A stretch of DNA of 64,000 nucleotides from NCBI GenBank assembly GCA_963732795.1, contig CAVTAV010000002.1, forward strand, positions 310,001-374,000. Reading direction: 5' to 3'. A program made the position numbers and the translations under genes. The notes under the pieces were generated by a model. The model saw only the letters and a list, made by a program, of their open reading frames with translations, searched no databases and was not told the origin of the DNA. Each line of letters opens with the position of its first letter. Position 1 is the stretch's first letter. Positions 1-8,719 of the stretch are shown here, piece after piece. The stretch is from CAVTAV01 sp963732795 (lineage in GTDB: Bacteria; Pseudomonadota; Alphaproteobacteria; CAVTAV01).

Positions 1-1
1 C

Positions 2-943
2 GGCGATCGCCGGGAAGACGCGCGGTTCGACGGTTTCGGCTTCGCGATGCTGAGCCTCGCGATCGGCGCGTTTCAGTTAATGCTGGATCGCGGCGAGACG
101 CGGGACTGGTTCGCCGCGCCGGAGATCGTGGCGGAGCTGGTGCTGGCCGGGCTGGCGCTCTATCTCTTCGTCGCCCATATCGTGACCGCGCGCCGGCCGT
201 TCCTGGCGCTGGCCATGTTCCGCGACCGCAATTTGACCGCCGGGCTGGTCCTGGTCACCGTCTTCGGCGCCACGACGCTCGCCACCATGGCCCTGATGCC
301 GCCGTTTCTCGCCACGTCGCTCAGCTACCCGACCCTCGATATCGGCTTCGCCATGATCCCCCGCGGGCTCGGCACGACCCTGTCATTCATCATCGCCGGC
401 AAGGTTCTGAACAAAGTGGATGCGCGCCTCCTGGTCGTGATCGGGATGGGCTGCGTCGCGGTCTCGCTGTGGGGCATGTCGGGCTTCGACCTGATGATGG
501 ATTTGGGGCCGATCGTCTGGACCGGCGTCATTCAGGGCTTCGGCCTCGGCCTTGTGTTCATGACCTTGAGCGTCGTGACCTTCAACACCCTCGGCTCAGA
601 ATTCAGAACCGACGCGGCGGCCCTGTTCACGCTGCTTCGCAATATCGGCGGCAGCTTCGGCGTTGCTGTGGTCATGAGCCTTTTGGCCGACCAGGCGCAG
701 GCATCCCATGCCGCGCTCGCCGTCTATGTCACGCCCTATAGCCGGGCGTTGCAGGCCGTGGGCCATTGGGATCCGGCGGTGTTGAACGCGGAGGTCGCGC
801 GGCAGGCCGGAATGATCGCTTTCTTGAACGATTTCCGCCTGATGACGGCGGTTTGCCTGCTGTCGATGCCGCTGGTGCTGCTGCTCAGGCCGCCGGCTCG
901 GTCGAAGGCGATGAGGACCGCTCCGCAGCCCGCCGGCGAATGA
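2..943 (+). CDS. MFS exporter, DHA2 type, C-terminal part (cut by window edge)
   Basis: The reading frame is open from the first bases, so the gene begins upstream; the first in-frame ATG (47) lies inside the protein and is not the start. The visible ~313 residues carry a GFA-x-LSLAIGAFQLMLDRGE-like stretch typical of the central loop of 14-TM EmrB/QacA drug:H+ antiporters, followed by at least five hydrophobic segments and a short charged tail. Such proteins work in the inner membrane, often with an EmrA-type adaptor; any adaptor gene would be outside the window. The 3' end overlaps the convergent GNAT gene by 59 bp. Substrate cannot be inferred. Confidence 0.85.
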   Translation, partial: GDRREDARFDGFGFAMLSLAIGAFQLMLDRGETRDWFAAPEIVAELVLAGLALYLFVAHIVTARRPFLALAMFRDRNLTAGLVLVTVFGATTLATMALMPPFLATSLSYPTLDIGFAMIPRGLGTTLSFIIAGKVLNKVDARLLVVIGMGCVAVSLWGMSGFDLMMDLGPIVWTGVIQGFGLGLVFMTLSVVTFNTLGSEFRTDAAALFTLLRNIGGSFGVAVVMSLLADQAQASHAALAVYVTPYSRALQAVGHWDPAVLNAEVARQAGMIAFLNDFRLMTAVCLLSMPLVLLLRPPARSKAMRTAPQPAGE

Positions 944-1838
944 GCTTTTTGATCCGCTTCTTGAGGCCGAGCTTGTCGACGATCCGTACGAGGGCGTCGG
1001 AGCCCTGATTGGTCATCCAATGGGCCCGCACGATGAGGCGCAGCCGGGTGGTGTTGCGAAGCACGAAGACGTCGGCGCATTCGGCGTGGCGGGTCGAGAA
1101 GAAGGCCTTGTGCGCGCCTTCGCCTTCGGTGAAGTCGAAGCTCTTGTAGCCGCCTTCCGCGAACAGCCATTCGACGGCGAGAAGCTGAAGCACCGTGCCC
1201 GGCGAAAGGTTTGACACCGCCTGGTCATAGCCGAGATAGGCGTAGACGACGACGCCGTCATCGACGGGCGTATAGAGATAGGCCACCGGCTTACCGTCCA
1301 GGAACAGCAGGAAGCCGAGGGCGGTGCCCTGTTTCGCGCGATCCAGCATCTCGGACCGGAATGCCGCATCGTCGGGCAGGCCGGCATCGAGAAGCTGTTC
1401 CTGGTAGGTGCGGACGGAGAGGGCGCGGGCCATGCGGTGGAATTCGGTCAATTCCTCGGGCGTCCGATAGAGGCGCCAGTCGGCCTTGCCGCCGGACTGG
1501 GCCTCGAATTTGCGAACTTTCCGGCGCAGGGTCGAACGGGATTTGGACGAGAACTTCTGCAAATAGCCCTCGAAATCGCCCGTCAGATCAAGGAAATAGC
1601 GGCGGAAACGGTAAGGGCTGTAGCGGATGACCGTGCGCCCGACATTGATCGCCGGCGACTCCCCCGTGACCTCGGCGGAACGGAACAGCACGCCGTCGAT
1701 ACTGCGCTCGATATCGTTTAGGTCCTCCGGTGCGGCGGCAAGATCAATTACGCCGGTCGACCGCTCCTCGAGCGCCAGTGGCGCGGAAAGCAGGGTAAAC
1801 TCGCCAAGGCGGAATTTCAGGGCGTAATCGATCGCCAT
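885..1838 (-). CDS. GNAT-fold acyltransferase (BioF2/CelD-like, Acetyltransf_6)
   Basis: 317 residues. The central part (about 100-260) resembles the Acetyltransf_6 fold: a basic STLRRKVRKFE segment, a TGLFLL-like core strand (GTALGFLLFLDGKPVAYLY), and the late motif LLAVEWLFAEGGYKSFDFTEGEGAHKAFF cut here into its key features W, DFTEG and KxxF. This family transfers acyl groups to amines and often sits in polysaccharide or cell-envelope loci. The C-terminus is very basic (KKRIKKLIRRR) and may contact membrane or nucleic acid. The gene converges on the MFS gene and overlaps its 3' end. The substrate is unknown. Confidence 0.75.
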   Translation of the reverse strand: MAIDYALKFRLGEFTLLSAPLALEERSTGVIDLAAAPEDLNDIERSIDGVLFRSAEVTGESPAINVGRTVIRYSPYRFRRYFLDLTGDFEGYLQKFSSKSRSTLRRKVRKFEAQSGGKADWRLYRTPEELTEFHRMARALSVRTYQEQLLDAGLPDDAAFRSEMLDRAKQGTALGFLLFLDGKPVAYLYTPVDDGVVVYAYLGYDQAVSNLSPGTVLQLLAVEWLFAEGGYKSFDFTEGEGAHKAFFSTRHAECADVFVLRNTTRLRLIVRAHWMTNQGSDALVRIVDKLGLKKRIKKLIRRRAAERSSSPSTEPAA

Positions 1839-2097
1839 CGAACCACGGACCGGACTGATTGGGATTAAGGCGCGCCTAAGCCGTCGCGCGCGACTGGGCC
1901 ACGTTAGCGCCCATTATATAAGGCTCCGCGCCTTAAGATCTCGTATAGCCGGACCGTTCGCGGCCGTCTCTGCGCCGGTCGAAAAGTCAACATCTTGCCA
2001 CGATTTCGCCCCGAGATCGGCCCAACCGACCGCCATATGCCAGATCGAGGTGATGGTTAACCGTGCTTCGGTAGGACATAAACCGAGGAGGACAAAA

Positions 2098-2301
2098 ATG
2101 TTGAATCAAGCCGTTCGAGCCGAACGTCAAGGCTATTCGCCCCTTCGCGACGTCGATTTCCGCGACGTCAACGATCTGGCCCGGCACCTCGTCAATCTCC
2201 TGGGAGTCGATAGCGCCCGCAGAATGTGCCTCGAATATCACTGGTACGGAATCCTGCCTTCCATCGACGCCATCCGGGATGCGATCGAGATCAAGGACTA
2301 G
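2098..2301 (+). CDS. small hypothetical protein
   Basis: 67 residues beginning MLNQAVRAERQGY. I chose the ATG at 2098 because a strong Shine-Dalgarno sequence (GAGGAGG, about 2085-2091) lies 6 bases upstream; an earlier in-frame ATG (2050) lacks one. It is soluble and acidic towards its end, has a single Cys, and shows no family I recognise. It stands alone between a divergent GNAT gene and the next hypothetical gene. Confidence 0.6.
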   Translation: MLNQAVRAERQGYSPLRDVDFRDVNDLARHLVNLLGVDSARRMCLEYHWYGILPSIDAIRDAIEIKD

Positions 2302-2356
2302 GGAGGTTCCACACACTCTTTGGAGCCCCGTCGAACACCCCGTTTGCTCGGGCCAA

Positions 2357-2371
2357 TTAACGCCGCATTAA
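2357..2371 (+). promoter_or_regulatory. candidate CtrA box (TTAA-N7-TTAA)
   Basis: The sequence TTAAcgccgcaTTAA matches exactly the full CtrA consensus used in alphaproteobacteria. It lies 80-94 bases upstream of the start at 2451, a plausible position for an activator. One match to an 8-base pattern in a GC-rich window is suggestive, not proof. Confidence 0.4.
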
Positions 2372-2450
2372 CAAGACCGAGATTAAACTTTTCCGTGAAG
2401 AATTATGCCGCGACGGCCTCGCGGATTCGGCGGCACATACACGGGGCTCC

Positions 2451-2792
2451 ATGAGTACTCCTTCGCGCTCAATCCTGAGCAGCCTATTCGGGACTCGCTC
2501 GAACGATAACGCCGCGCCCGGCGGCCATGATGGCGTCCAGGTCGGCGATCGCTTTTACAAGGTCGGCCGGTGGGAGAGCATCTGGGTGGTCCAGCGCCTC
2601 TTCACGCCGGACGGCAACACGGCGCTCCATGCCAAGATCGTGCGCGACGGCCATCCGGGCGACGTGACGATCATCTCGACCGAGACTCTTCTCGACGACA
2701 CCGCCTATAAGCCCGACCGCCGGACCCGCGAGGAGCGCGACAAACACGCCCCCGCCCGCCGCCGCAGCGACGATCCGCGTCTGAGGCGGTAG
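2451..2792 (+). CDS. hypothetical protein
   Basis: 113 residues. The central 45 residues (VGDRFYKVGRWESIWVV to HAKIVRDGHPGDVTIIS) look like a compact beta-rich domain, and the C-terminal third is highly charged and Arg-rich (RRTREERDKHAPARRRSDD). It is soluble with no signal peptide. No family is recognised with confidence. A CtrA-like box precedes it, so cell-cycle control is possible. Confidence 0.6.
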   Translation: MSTPSRSILSSLFGTRSNDNAAPGGHDGVQVGDRFYKVGRWESIWVVQRLFTPDGNTALHAKIVRDGHPGDVTIISTETLLDDTAYKPDRRTREERDKHAPARRRSDDPRLRR

Positions 2793-2899
2793 GGATCTCC
2801 CCCGACATCATTCCCGCGCTCTCTTCGACGGCTTTGCCATAAGCCCCGCCATCCGTTAGTCTTTCCGGGATATTGGCTCATCTGAACGGAACAGGCCCC

Positions 2900-3160
2900 G
2901 TGACCGCGCCGCGCATCCGGATCGCAACCGTCGTCAAGTTTATCCTGGTCTGCTTCGTGGTCGGCTGGGTGCTGAAATTCGTCGCCATCCGGCCGATAGA
3001 GATCTGGCACTGGGTCCAAAGGACCGCCCAGCATTTCGGCCAACTGGCCCTCGATATCGGCCAATGGGCGCTGCCCTATATCATCGTCGGTGCCGGCGTC
3101 GTCGTGCCGGTGCTCGTGATCCGCGCGGTCTACCGGTATCTGAAGGGGCGGCCGTCCTGA
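2900..3160 (+). CDS. small membrane protein, DUF6460-like
   Basis: About 86 residues with two hydrophobic segments (VVKFILVCFVVGWVLKFV and ALPYIIVGAGVVVPVLVIRAV) around an amphipathic linker containing IRPIEIWHWV. This matches my recollection of the DUF6460 family, short two-helix inner-membrane proteins of alphaproteobacteria with no known role. I favour the GTG at 2900 over the upstream TTG at 2873 because N-termini in the family begin shortly before the basic PRIRIATVVK stretch. It ends immediately before the convergent DUF1499 gene. Confidence 0.6.
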   Translation: MTAPRIRIATVVKFILVCFVVGWVLKFVAIRPIEIWHWVQRTAQHFGQLALDIGQWALPYIIVGAGVVVPVLVIRAVYRYLKGRPS

Positions 3161-3934
3161 TCAGCTCTTCTGCATGTCGGCGAGGAACGCCCGGACGCGC
3201 TTGGCGTTGACGCCGACATCGCTCAAGCCGATCCGCGATTCCGACCGGACATCGACCTTGGAGCCGCTGCCGTCCGCCGCGATCCGGATGACGATGTCGT
3301 CCTTGAAGCCGAACCAGAAGGTCGTGTCGGTCGCTTCGATGCGGCCTTCCTGCTTGGATTGAGCGACGATGTCCCATCCCATCGACTTGGCCACGTCGAG
3401 CGCCTTGTCGAAAGCCTGATCGGGCGGCACGGCCATCTCCAGCGTCTTGATGTCCGGATAGGCCTTTTCCTGCATCGCGGCCGTCTTAGCGCCGCCGTCC
3501 TTCTCGTAGTCGGCCGGGTTCGCGGCGTCCTTGCGCAAGGGCAGGACGTCCACGAAGACGGGCGGGTTCAGCGTGTCGGTCGTGATGTCGTGGATCGGCG
3601 GCACGCCCGTGGCTCTGAGCTTCTGACTGAGCGGCATGGCAATGACGATCCCCGCGATGACGATCGCGCCGATGGCTTTGAGCGAGCCCTTGCCGTCGCC
3701 GAGCACGCGGGACTCCGCAAAGCCCGCGAGGGCGATCAGGATGATCCCGATCGCCGCGATCGGCGTGAACCGGAGAATGGAGAAGGACGTCAGGAGCCCT
3801 GTGATGCCCATCCGGAACAGCGGCCCGGCCAGCGCCAGAACCACCGCCGCCGCGATGGCAAGCCACAATGCCCAGGCCGAAACCTTGGATCGACCCATGA
3901 CCGATTGCGCGTTTGAGGACGTCGTTGCAGACAT
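3161..3934 (-). CDS. DUF1499 membrane protein
   Basis: 257 residues. Three hydrophobic segments fill the first ~105 residues (WALWLAIAAAVVLALAG, FTPIAAIGIILIALAGF, AIGAIVIAGIVIAM). The remainder is a DUF1499 domain: PPIHDITTDTLNPP, then AYPDIKTLEM, FDKALDVAKSMGWDIV, TDTTFWFGFKDDIVIRI and a VDVRSESRIGLSDVGVN end with the conserved S-RxG-xxD-GxNxxR pattern. The family is widespread in alphaproteobacteria and of unknown function. It converges on the DUF6460-like gene with no gap. Confidence 0.85.
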   Translation of the reverse strand: MSATTSSNAQSVMGRSKVSAWALWLAIAAAVVLALAGPLFRMGITGLLTSFSILRFTPIAAIGIILIALAGFAESRVLGDGKGSLKAIGAIVIAGIVIAMPLSQKLRATGVPPIHDITTDTLNPPVFVDVLPLRKDAANPADYEKDGGAKTAAMQEKAYPDIKTLEMAVPPDQAFDKALDVAKSMGWDIVAQSKQEGRIEATDTTFWFGFKDDIVIRIAADGSGSKVDVRSESRIGLSDVGVNAKRVRAFLADMQKS

Positions 3935-4174
3935 CGCACACCCCCTTGCGATTGCCGAGCGTTATCGGCGGGCATGGTAGACCCAATCGGCGGATTCCGC
4001 GACCGTAACTTTTTCGTGACAAGCCGGCCACGTCGGCGACGGGCTTGCTCCAACCCGTTCAAGAGAGCATCATGGCCGGAGGCAGCGTATTGGGGACCGT
4101 CCCTCGGGTGGTCCGGCCGGGCTGTAGTGCGGCCCGCTCCGCCCGACTTGCTCAATCGGATGGGAGTGCTGGCG

Positions 4175-4603
4175 ATGAATGTTCTGACGATTCTACGCGA
4201 CAAGGGAAGCGAGGTGATCACCACCGCGCCTTCCGCAACGGTCATGGACGCCGCCCGGGTCATGACCGACAAACGGATCGGCGCGGTGCTGGTCCTGGAC
4301 ACGGGTAGGGTGGTCGGCGTCGTGTCGGAGCGCGACATCGTGCGGACGATCTCGACCCGCGGCGCGGCGGCGCTTTACCTCGAAGTGCAGGACCTGATGT
4401 CGAGCGACGTCTTCACCTGCCGGCGCGACGCGACGATCGACGAGCTCATGGCGATGATGACGGAACGCCGCATCCGCCATATCCCCGTGGTCGAGGACGG
4501 CCAGCTCTACGGCATGGTCAGCATCGGCGACGTGGTGAAGCACCGGATAGAGGAAACCGAGCAGGAAGCCGAGGCGCTTCGCGGCTATATCCGCGCAAGT
4601 TAG
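4175..4603 (+). CDS. CBS-domain pair protein
   Basis: 142 residues from ATG 4175 (an alternative ATG lies at 4160). Two CBS motifs fill it: residues ~5-62, with ITTAPSATVMDAARVM, IGAVLVLD and GVVSERDIVRTI; and ~75-130, with TCRRDATIDELMAMM, IRHIPVVEDGQLYGMVSIGDVV. Stand-alone CBS pairs bind adenylyl nucleotides and tune partner proteins; the partner is unknown. The start MNVLTILRDKG is typical of the family, which is why the longer frame back to 3974 was rejected. Confidence 0.88.
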   Translation: MNVLTILRDKGSEVITTAPSATVMDAARVMTDKRIGAVLVLDTGRVVGVVSERDIVRTISTRGAAALYLEVQDLMSSDVFTCRRDATIDELMAMMTERRIRHIPVVEDGQLYGMVSIGDVVKHRIEETEQEAEALRGYIRAS

Positions 4604-4907
4604 GCCATCGACGGATTTTTTTGCTCGCCTTTGCGTTGACTTCCGGAATGCGGACGGGAGTCGGCATGAGGGCGTGTGATCGTACGAAGAGATTATCTTT
4701 TTCGAATAGTCTAAATTCGTCATATCGTACACTCTCCGTTAACTCTGAATAGATAGATTTTTCGAGAAATCTGCGGATTTCTGTGTCAAAAACGGCCAAC
4801 TGAGACATGGGTTTTCGCGCCGCTTCCCGGCCGCTTTGACGCGGCCCCGTACTCTTCCGGTCGGAAGGGCGGGGCATACAACTGCAATTGGTGTCGAGAG
4901 GTCAGAC
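4604..4907. other. AT-rich intergenic region before the GGDEF-EAL gene
   Basis: About 300 bases, clearly AT-richer than the flanking genes in its middle (4670-4790). No gene is supported. A short hairpin (AGATTT, loop TTCGAG, AAATCT) lies at 4755-4772. The region most likely holds the promoter of the downstream signalling gene; no operator could be identified. Confidence 0.5.
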
Positions 4908-7193
4908 TTGCCGTCAACTCAGTGGCTACCGTCCGTATCCGATGTTATTCGCCTTCTAGTGGTAGATGACTGCGAGGGCGACCGGCAGCTTATCGACGAA
5001 TATCTCACCGACATAGAAGACTTGAAGTATGAGGTTTTCGGTGTGGATTCGCTCAAAGATGCCGAGAAAGCACTTTCTCTCTATCAGTTTGATTTAATCG
5101 TCCTTGATTATCAACTCGGCGACGGATGCGGTCTGGACTTCCTGCGCGAGCACCGCGACTTGCGGCACGCGCCGACGATCCTCCTGACCGGTCACCGAAG
5201 CCGCGAGCTCGACCGCATCGCGCTCGAGGCCGGGGCAGACGATCTGCTCTATAAAAGCGAGCTGCAGCCATCGATCCTGGAGCGGTCGATCCGCTATGCG
5301 ATCTGCCGGTTCCGCGCCGCCGAGATGCAGCGCATGAGCCAGGTCGCGCTCGAAGAGGCCAATTCAGAGCTGCGTGACGCCAAGGCTCAGATCGAGGTCC
5401 TGGGCGCCAACTCGATCAAGCTCGCCGGCTATCTCGCCAGCGCCTCGGGGCATGGCGAGCAGCTCTATGTCGACCGCACGGCCGATGCCGCGGAATGGGA
5501 CAAGCTGGCGAACAGCTGCCGCCTCGGCGTTTGGCGCGTCTCGCCCGACGGCAAGACCGTTGCGCTCAATGCCGCGATGGCCTCGTTTCTGGGCCTGGAC
5601 GAGAGCCAAATCATGGACTCCGGGCGGGATTTCGACTCGTTTTTCGCCGAGCGGGACCGGGAGCGCGCAAACCGCGAACTGATGATCTGGGGCCATGGCG
5701 TCTCGTCGAGCCTCGAAGCGGAGCTTGCCCCGCAAGCCAACGGCACGGCCCACCGGGTCGTCATCTGCGGCTCGCCCCTCAAGGACGAAGGAGGCGCCGT
5801 TACCGCCATCCTGATGTCCGTCGTCGATGTTACCGAGCGGCGCAACGCCGAGGCCTCGATCCAGAACATGGTCGTGACCGATCCGTTGACCGGTGTGCTC
5901 AACCGCTTGGCGTTCACGAGCTACTTTCCCAAATTGCTGGCTAATGCGGACCGCACGGGCCGGTTGGTCGGCGTCCTCTATGTCGATCTCGACGGCTTCA
6001 AGGCGATCAACGACACCTGGGGCCATCAGGCGGGCGACGAGGTGCTGAAGCACGTCTCCGGAGTCATCCGCAATTGCACCCGCAAGTCGGACCTGGTCGC
6101 GCGGCTCGGTGGCGACGAATTCGTCGTCGCACTGACTAATATCGACACGCCGGCGAATTCCGCGCATGTCGCGCGCAATATCCTCGCGGGGCTGGCCAAG
6201 CCGGTGGCCATTACCTCCAAAGAGTTCTCCATCAAGGCCAGCATCGGCATCTCGATCTTCCCGAACGATTCCAGTGACGCCGATATCCTGCTCAAATATG
6301 CCGATCTGGCGCTTTACCGGCGCAAAGGCGCGAAAGGCGCCGGTTATAACTTCTTCGACCCCGATATGCGCGCGCAGGAAGACCGCCGCCAGAAGCTCGG
6401 CAGCGAGCTCAAGCTCGCCACCGATCACGGCGAGTTCTTCCTCGCCTATCAGCCCATCGTCGGGATCTCCGACGGCGATCTCATGGGCGTCGAGGCGCTG
6501 ATCCGCTGGAACCACCCCGCGACCGGAGTCAGAATGCCGGTCGATTTCATGGAGGCGGCGGAGGAGACCGGCCAGATCGTCGAAATCGGCCAGTGGGCCT
6601 TGAGCGAGGCCCTGAGCCAAGCCCAGGTCTGGAGCCGCTCGCTCGGCCGGACGATGCCCGTGGCGATCAATCTCGCGGGGCGCCAGATCAAGTGCGAGAC
6701 CTTGAAGGAGGAAGTGCGCGAGGCGATCGAGCGCTCGTCCTGCGACCCGCATCTCCTGGAGTTCGAGATCGACGAGGCGGCGATCACCCATGATTTGTCC
6801 AATGCCCGCCGGTTCGTCGAGGCCATGCGCGGCTGCGGTGTCCGGGTCACCCTCGACGCGTTCGGCAGCGGCGGCTCGTCGCTGGCGCTTTTGAAGGACA
6901 TACCTTTCGAGCGAATCAAGGTCAGCCGCCCCCTGGCGCCCGACATCGCTTGGCATGAGGCGGAGGCGGCGATCACCGGCGCCGCGATCAACCTCGCCCA
7001 TACGCTCAAGATCAAAGTCACCGGCGACGGTATCGAAACCCGGCGCCAGCTCGATGACATGCGGCGCATGGGCTGCGACGGCGCCCAGGGCCGGTTCGTC
7101 TGCCCGCCGCTCGAAGCCTCCGACCTCGTCGGCTGGATGGCCCACCGCGGTTCCGGCACGGCCACGCCCACGCGTCTGCCGCGGGCGTCCTGA
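4908..7193 (+). CDS. receiver-PAS-GGDEF-EAL cyclic-di-GMP protein
   Basis: About 761 residues. The TTG at 4908 has a GAGAGG Shine-Dalgarno 6 bases upstream; a TTG at 4836 would add 24 residues. Order: receiver domain (VVDD, phospho-acceptor in IVLDYQL, LLTGH, YKSEL), coiled linker, PAS-like domain (about 200-320), GGDEF with intact metal site (VDLDGF), RLGGDEF and an RxxD inhibitory site (RKSD) at the right spacing, then EAL. The cyclase half looks active. In the EAL half VEALIRW, INLAG and FEI persist, but DDFG is DAFG and the EGVET motif is GDGIET, so phosphodiesterase activity is probably weak or absent. Confidence 0.9.
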   Translation: MPSTQWLPSVSDVIRLLVVDDCEGDRQLIDEYLTDIEDLKYEVFGVDSLKDAEKALSLYQFDLIVLDYQLGDGCGLDFLREHRDLRHAPTILLTGHRSRELDRIALEAGADDLLYKSELQPSILERSIRYAICRFRAAEMQRMSQVALEEANSELRDAKAQIEVLGANSIKLAGYLASASGHGEQLYVDRTADAAEWDKLANSCRLGVWRVSPDGKTVALNAAMASFLGLDESQIMDSGRDFDSFFAERDRERANRELMIWGHGVSSSLEAELAPQANGTAHRVVICGSPLKDEGGAVTAILMSVVDVTERRNAEASIQNMVVTDPLTGVLNRLAFTSYFPKLLANADRTGRLVGVLYVDLDGFKAINDTWGHQAGDEVLKHVSGVIRNCTRKSDLVARLGGDEFVVALTNIDTPANSAHVARNILAGLAKPVAITSKEFSIKASIGISIFPNDSSDADILLKYADLALYRRKGAKGAGYNFFDPDMRAQEDRRQKLGSELKLATDHGEFFLAYQPIVGISDGDLMGVEALIRWNHPATGVRMPVDFMEAAEETGQIVEIGQWALSEALSQAQVWSRSLGRTMPVAINLAGRQIKCETLKEEVREAIERSSCDPHLLEFEIDEAAITHDLSNARRFVEAMRGCGVRVTLDAFGSGGSSLALLKDIPFERIKVSRPLAPDIAWHEAEAAITGAAINLAHTLKIKVTGDGIETRRQLDDMRRMGCDGAQGRFVCPPLEASDLVGWMAHRGSGTATPTRLPRAS

Positions 7194-7288
7194 CGCAAAT
7201 CAGTCGGAACGTCATTGTTGCCCGGCGCTTGAGCCATTAAGTTCCGTTCGAGACCGTTGGATCACGATCAGAGAACGGAGAATCATCA

Positions 7289-7726
7289 ATGTCCGAAGCC
7301 GCGACCCAAGAGGCCGTTCGAGACAGCGCCGCGCAGAATTACCGGCTGCTGCACACGATGATCCGGGTGATGGACCTGGAAAAATCGATCGATTTCTACT
7401 GCAACAAGCTCGGCATGAAGCTGTTGCGCAAGCACGAGTTCCCGGCCGGCAAGTTCACCCTCGCCTTCGTCGGCTATGGCGGAGAGGAGTCGACCGCCGT
7501 TTTGGAGCTCACCGAGAACTGGGGCCGCGAGGAGGAATATACCCACGGCACCGGCTACGGCCATGTCGCGATCGGCTGCAAGGACATCTATTCGTTGTGC
7601 GAAAAATTGAAGGCCGACGGCGTTTCGATCCCGCGTCCGCCGGGGGAGATGATGAATTCCGGCGTCCACATGGCTTTCGTGGAGGATCCGGACGGCTACA
7701 AGATCGAGCTGATCCAGCGCAACTGA
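7289..7726 (+). CDS. gloA: lactoylglutathione lyase (glyoxalase I)
   Basis: 145 residues, the normal size for the Ni/Zn enzyme that converts the methylglyoxal-glutathione hemithioacetal to S-lactoylglutathione in the cytoplasm. The metal ligands are visible: His in LLHTMIRV, Glu in AVLELTEN, His in GYGHVAIG and Glu in YKIELIQ. The GMKLLRK, FVGYGGE and FVEDPDGYKIEL motifs are all canonical. It starts from ATG 7289, about 95 bases after the GGDEF-EAL gene, with a GGAG run just upstream. Confidence 0.95.
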   Translation: MSEAATQEAVRDSAAQNYRLLHTMIRVMDLEKSIDFYCNKLGMKLLRKHEFPAGKFTLAFVGYGGEESTAVLELTENWGREEEYTHGTGYGHVAIGCKDIYSLCEKLKADGVSIPRPPGEMMNSGVHMAFVEDPDGYKIELIQRN

Positions 7727-7762
7727 GGCCGCCGGACGCGGCTCGATTCTGGGGGGGCGGCA

Positions 7763-8621
7763 GTGCGGGTTGCGGCGCTTTTTCTGGTCTTGGCCTCACT
7801 GGCCGCCGGCCCGGCTCTGGCCGAGACGGCGGTCGAGGATACCGCGCCGCATCGGCCCGCAGCCGACAATCCCGACGAGCCGGGGCGCGGCAACGCGTTC
7901 CTGCGCAACTTGTCGGTCTATGAGCCGATTTATTTCCTCCTCGGCCCGTCGCCCTTCGACGCCAAGGTCCAGCTCAGCTTCAAATATCACTTGTTTACGG
8001 GCGGGGAGGGCTTTGCCAAGAAGTGGCCGATCCTGAGCGGGCTCTATTTCGCTTATACCCAGACCTCGTTCTGGGATCTGGGCGCGCCGTCCAAGCCCTT
8101 CACCGACAGCTCGTTCCGCCCGGAGCTGTTCTTTCGCGGGCATCTGACTCAATTGCCCGGCTGGCTCGAGCACGCGGATGTCGATATTCAGGCGGGGATC
8201 TTTCACGAGTCCAATGGCAAGTCCGGCGTCGAATTCCCGCAGCCTGAACGCCGTCTATGTCAGGCCGACGGTATCGTTCCCGCTCAAGCATCATCTGGTA
8301 CTGAATCTATCGCTCCAGGCCTGGCAATATATCGGGAGCCTCAGCGACAACCCGAACATCGGGGATTACCGCGGCCATGCCTCGATATCGGTGTCGTTCG
8401 GCAACCCGGACGGCATCATGCTGGGCTCGACGGTTCGCGGCGGGATCGTCTCGGGCAAGGGCAATGTCAGCGTCGATGCGTCCTATCCTCTGAGCGCTTT
8501 GTCGTTCTCGAACCTCGACCTTTATCTCTATACCCAGCTCTATCACGGCTATGGCGAGGATCTGCTCGACTACAACAAGAAGGACACCCGGTTTCGCATC
8601 GGCATCGCTTTTGTCCGGTAG
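7763..8621 (+). CDS. pldA: outer-membrane phospholipase A (PldA-like), one frameshift
   Basis: A signal peptide (ALFLVLASLAAGPALA) is followed by OMPLA motifs: YEPIYFLLG, VQLSFKYHLF, LYFAYTQTSFWDL, FRPELFF, and the active-site stretch FHESNGKSG (His and Ser) with SRSLNAVY (Asn). The first frame is lost after GKSGV, and the rest continues one base later, near 8231-8237 (an extra base in GAATTCCC). Undoing it gives 285 residues, the usual size of this beta-barrel lipase, ending in FRIGIAFVR with a terminal aromatic/Arg as in porins. In other bacteria the enzyme hydrolyses outer-leaflet phospholipids when membrane asymmetry is lost. Confidence 0.8.
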
Positions 8622-8665
8622 GACATCCCGTCACTTTTGCGTGACGCGGGATTGCGGCGTCCCGT

Positions 8666-8689
8666 CGCCTCCGTTAGAGGACGGAGGCG
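8666..8689 (+). terminator. hairpin, possible terminator of the phospholipase gene
   Basis: Inverted repeat CGCCTCCG / CGGAGGCG around an 8-base loop, 45 bases after the phospholipase stop and before the YceI gene. There is no T-run, so it could equally be a processing or stability hairpin. Confidence 0.35.
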
Positions 8690-8719
8690 TCTTGGGCCGG
8701 CGTCGGAGCATATGAGTTC

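Noticed and set aside
5364..7145. 593-codon frame antisense to the GGDEF-EAL gene
   Set aside because: High-GC shadow; the plus strand encodes recognised domains throughout.
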